This document shows, piece after piece, positions 60,225 to 64,000 of a stretch of 64,000 bases of DNA; position 1 is the first letter of the stretch, and every line of letters begins with the position of its first letter. The stretch comes from Psococerastis gibbosa. Lineage: Eukaryota > Arthropoda > Insecta > Psocodea > Psocidae. The notes beneath the pieces were generated by a model. The model was given only the letters and a program-made list of their open reading frames with translations. It was not told where the DNA came from and ran no database searches. The stretch spans positions 310,001 to 374,000 of the forward strand of contig OZ020484.1 in assembly GCA_963971405.1 (NCBI GenBank), in the 5' to 3' direction. The position numbers and the translations under genes were made by a program.

Positions 60225-61945
60225 TCACTTACTTTTACTTTTACTACGCCTTTTCCTCATGGAGGGTCGGCGGCACGGCAGCGTCGTTTCCACATGGTCC
60301 TGTCCTGTGCTTCTTCAGTTGAGAGCCCCAATCTTTTCATGTCTTCGGTGATCTTTCTATCCAGTGTTAGTTTCGGCCTCTCTGGTAGTCTTCTTCCTGG
60401 CATCTCCAGTTCCATTACTCTTCTGTCTAGGTGGTCTTCGTCTCTACGTAGTAAGTGTCCCCACCAGTTCAGCCTCTTTTCCCTCAGTTTTTCTTGCACG
60501 CAACACGTTCTCATCTCCTGCCTTATGTCCTCGTTTCTGCGTCGGTCTTTCAATGTTACACCGCAGGATTTTCTGAGCATTCGCATTTCTGCTGCGTGCA
60601 TCATGTCTTCTTCGCGTTTTCGCACGGCCCAGCACTCAGACCCATACACCATGCAGGGACGCACCACTTGCTTGTATATGCGTCCTTTTAGCTTCTTTGG
60701 CATTTTTCGGTCTGTTAAAATCCCGGACATGTCTCGAAACTTCGCCCAGCCAGATTTTATTCGATTTCTTACATCTTCTTTGCAACCGCCGTTTTGTTCT
60801 ATCACACTTCCCAAGTATTTAAATTTGTCTGCTTTATTTAGGGGTTTGTTTCCAATACTAATGGAACCTGGTTCTTGTTGTACACATTCCATGTACTCCG
60901 TTTTAGCACGATTCACTTTCAGTCCCTCTCTTTCTAGTGCTTCAACCCATTTCGCTAGCTCTTCTTCAGCCTCATTTCGGTTTTGTGCTATTATGACAAT
61001 GTCATCTGCAAATAGGAGGCTGGTTGGTGCTTCACCCTGGATGTCACGGGTCAGCGTGTCCATAATTATGACGAATATGAAGGGGCTAAGTGCTGATCCT
61101 TGGTGTAGGCCATACTTTACCTTAAAGCTGTCACTGAGGCCCGCCGCACTTCTCACTTTCGTGGTGCAATTTTCATACATGTCCTGGACAGTGCGGATGT
61201 AGTCCTCTACGACTCCTCGCTTGCGAAGGCATTCCCATATAAGTTCTCTTGGGGTCTGTCGTATGCCTTTTCTAGGTCGATGAAGGTAAAATGCAGTGGG
61301 GTTTGGAATTCTCTATACTTTTCAAGCATTGTTCTTACTATGTAGATACCGTCTGAGGTGCCGCGGCCTTTCATAAACCCGAGCTGATTTTCAGTTATAT
61401 CGCCCTCCAGTTGGGTTCTCAGCCTAGTTTCGATAAGCCGTTCGTACCATTTCATGCAGTGGCTCATCAGCTTAATCGGCCTATAGTTGTTACAGTGCTG
61501 AGCATTACCCTTTCTTTTATATATCGGGACAGTGGTACTTTCCCTCCATGCGTCAAGGATTTGGCTGCTTGTCATTATTTTATTCGCTAGTTTAGTCATA
61601 AACCGTACGCCAGCATCTCCTAGTACATCCATATATCGCTTCAATGGGTATCATATCAGGTCCTACGGCCTTTCCTCTAGCCATCTTCTGCAGGGCTTTC
61701 TTTACCTCTTCTTTCGTGAACTCCTGCACTGGGCCTGAGTTCTTATTTGTGTCTTGGCTGACCCGGTTTCCTCCTTGGTTCATGATTTCATCGAAGTAAT
61801 TCTTCCACCTTTCTGAAATGTCTGCCGCGTTAGTGAGAACTCTATTTTGTTCGTCCTTGATGCAAACTACCGCCTCCATATCCTGCTGCTGTCTTGCTCT
61901 ATTTTTGGCGATTTGGCCAGCAATGAAACTGACCGGAACAGCCAT
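60225..61945 (-). pseudogene. 5'-truncated RTE-like LINE: reverse transcriptase, nearly intact
   Basis: The minus strand encodes RT blocks in order: GPDMIPIEA (about 61660), VPIYKRKGNAQHCNNYRPIKLMS, ENQLGF.KGRGTSDGI, TFIDLEKAYD (block A), GLHQGSALSPFIF (block B), LLFADDIVI (catalytic FADD, about 61000), NRAKTEYM, KFKYLGSVIE, then thumb and a C-terminal tail RLNWWGHLLRRDEDHLDRR...GRRLPERPK. Only two single-base frameshifts break it, near 61645 and 61248; the last 307 codons are open. The 3' tail at about 60228-60245 is a GTAAAA-type repeat. The endonuclease domain is absent. This is the youngest-looking long retroelement in the window. No target duplication was found. Confidence 0.92.
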
Positions 61946-64000
61946 GATGGAAGATCAAGAATAAATTTGAAAATTGAAGACTCGAGAATTTTCGGGAAGA
62001 GTCTAGCTAGCACCAGAGTAACTAGAGGACTGACAAGTTATAGAAAGCCCATATGAAAGAAAGAACAATATACAACATGCGAACCACTATATAGGTATAC
62101 CTACCTACCTACGTAGGAATTAATCACATCTAGAAGCTAGCTTTCGTTAAGTGACTACGTCAAGTTACGTAATCAATTTTCTGAATAAAGTGGAAAAAAT
62201 GGGAAATGGCAAGAATGAACCCAATCCCAAATTTCAGTTGTCCTGCACACGTGGATGGGATGAGCATGTCATAGGTATGCTCGGCCGTAAGCTAAGTATG
62301 TAAAATTCATTACGTGATTGCTAAGTTATCATAAAACTTTTTCGGGTTTTTTGATTTATTTTGGGGTCTGATGGTAAGAAGAGACTAATTCCTGAGTTTC
62401 ACATCTCCAGCACATCTGGAAGTGGGCTATAATTTGTGTCAGTGAGTGAGTGAGTGAGTGAGTCCACACGAAAAGCGTGGTTTTGGGGTGTTTGGATTTC
62501 TGCAACCAATCATGCTAGAGTGCTGAATTTTTAAATTGGGGTTCTGTGCTGTATTTTAAGCCTGAATTCAAAATTAGAAGTCAATCTGACAACTGGGTGA
62601 GCTACAGTGATGGTTGGAAAGTGGCTAAAATGTCGTAAACTCGCCATGGAGATATACTTGCTGGGCAGCTCATCGGGGGTGTATATGGAGCTTGGTCGCG
62701 CGCTGCCGAGCGCGTTGATGTCTCATTAGACGCAGTATGAATTAGGGTTTCAAACGAGTATAAATACATAGTTTCCAAATCACCCCTTCACCTAATAAAG
62801 ATACAAAATTTGTAAAAAATCACGAGAAATCTTATGAATTTACTTATTTAGAGGGGGGGGGGGTCATGTCCCCCTGACCCCACTGGTTTTATTGATGTTA
62901 TAACGTGATTTAGTGCTGAGCCATATGTTGTAAACTTAAAGAAATGGTAATCTCAGTCTATCCCTACTCAAACAAAGAATCCATGGAGACAGAGCTGAGT
63001 AGCCTTTAGTAGTACGTCCAACAATTTGTTGTTTTGCTTTTGTTCAGTGACTTATTTATTCATTGCATTTTTGCAGGGAAAAATGGCATTGTATATAGGC
63101 TATACATGTCATTTCTACGTTCAGGTTCACTCACTGGTTGATGAGCGCTAAATACCAGAAAATCAGCAATGACAAGATGAATTAAAGAGGGGGTAAGTTC
63201 CAACGTGGTCGGTTAACGAAGTTATATTTTGGTGCAATCCTTTTAAAGGGTCACCCACGAGTGTCGCTTTTTGACTCCGCGGCGTATCCTTAAAAGCATT
63301 GTATAGTAAGTAGCTAGTCCTAAAAGACTCAGCGATAAAATCGGATTTGAAAATTTTTGAATTGCCCAGCCATGAAGTCCGCATCAATCAGCCTTAAGGG
63401 CCCCAAAAATGTTGACCACCCCTGAACCGTCAGCAATACAAGCGATTTGCTGGCTGTGTTCCAGCCGATATCTTATTCGCGTTTGCTCATCGAAATCGTT
63501 CATCTGCTCCGTCTGTCAGCCACCGGGACATCCTCATTCTTTATTCTTCTGTGTAGAAGAGAAATTTGTGGCTGCGGGTACCGCCCACTTGGGTTTTTAG
63601 TGTGCCAAGGCGATTAGAGGATTATTGGAATGGTCCACTGGTTGACAGGGATTTGAAAGGTTACATGGATTGCGTTTATTCATGGGAAAAAGAACGAGTG
63701 GCCATATGGTAAGCAGTATACAAAGGTTCCTTTTTATCTGATAACTTTAAGACTCAGCAGTGGAATTTCGAGCTAACGAGGGCGGGTACTTTGTGTCTGC
63801 TTTGAAATTTTATTATTGTTGTTAACAAATTTATGTGGTGTGTATTCTTTGATGTTTTTTCGTGCAATAAATTAGTCCTGCTGATTTTGGAAAAATTACG
63901 GTATTGCTGCATTAATTAAGGACTGCCTGAGGAGTATAATGCAAAAGGCAATTTGTCACTTGAAAGTGTTAATGAAGGAAAGACAAAAAACTTTTAAAAT
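61946..64000. other. Unassigned; (GTGA)n at 62441-62463
   Basis: A short GTGA tetranucleotide run and a G11 tract at 62853-62863 are the only clear structures. Frames at 63163-63387 (minus) and 63409-63600 (plus) have no recognisable domain. Confidence 0.4.

Noticed and set aside
60294-61202. 302-codon plus-strand open frame
   Set aside because: It is antisense to the reverse transcriptase on the minus strand, whose RT motifs are unmistakable.

Overview
This 64 kb window is eukaryotic, AT-rich nuclear DNA, almost certainly from a repeat-loaded invertebrate. I assign no species. The evidence is a mix of non-LTR retrotransposons, a Penelope-like element, an IS630/Tc1-like transposase relic, hAT-type non-autonomous DNA transposons and tRNA-derived repeats, with frequent GTAGGCCTA-like words and no bacterial operon structure. 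No complete host gene can be supported. The only host-like coding traces are short PDZ-domain-like fragments at about 36.9-37.6 kb and 52.5-52.7 kb, with a weaker partial match at 58.9 kb.

Layout. 0-1.7 kb: an approximately 860-bp interspersed repeat (family A here) interrupted by a 5'-truncated LINE with a 176-178 bp flanking duplication. 2.5-3.0 kb: tRNA-bearing foldback repeats. 4.0-5.2 kb: a Penelope-like element split into two opposed halves. 6.0-10 kb: two more family A copies and the first of four CATTGGCG-ended elements. 11.6 kb: the best preserved tRNA-like cassette. 11.7-21 kb: mostly unassigned sequence. 21-24.7 kb: two SINE heads, a DDE transposase pseudogene and another tRNA foldback. 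25.4-30.1 kb: three hAT-like insertions with exact 8-bp target duplications. 32.8-37.5 kb: GGTCTC arrays and three more terminal-inverted-repeat elements, one of which splits a PDZ-like sequence. 39.8-41.9 kb: two more CATTGGCG elements. 42.4-47.6 kb: three LINE fragments, two with clear target duplications. 49.4-50.7 kb: one family A copy inserted in another. 52-60 kb: low-copy repeats. 60.2-61.9 kb: the longest coding relic, a 5'-truncated RTE-like reverse transcriptase on the minus strand.

The window therefore reads as intergenic or intronic DNA built by successive insertions. The retroelements here use target-primed reverse transcription, and the small TIR elements would need transposases supplied from elsewhere. 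The most unusual structures are (i) TIR families with different ends that share one G/C-rich core in tandem, (ii) tRNA-like genes in the centre of inverted arms, (iii) a Penelope-like copy with twin-priming geometry, and (iv) a LINE flanked by a 176-178 bp duplication.
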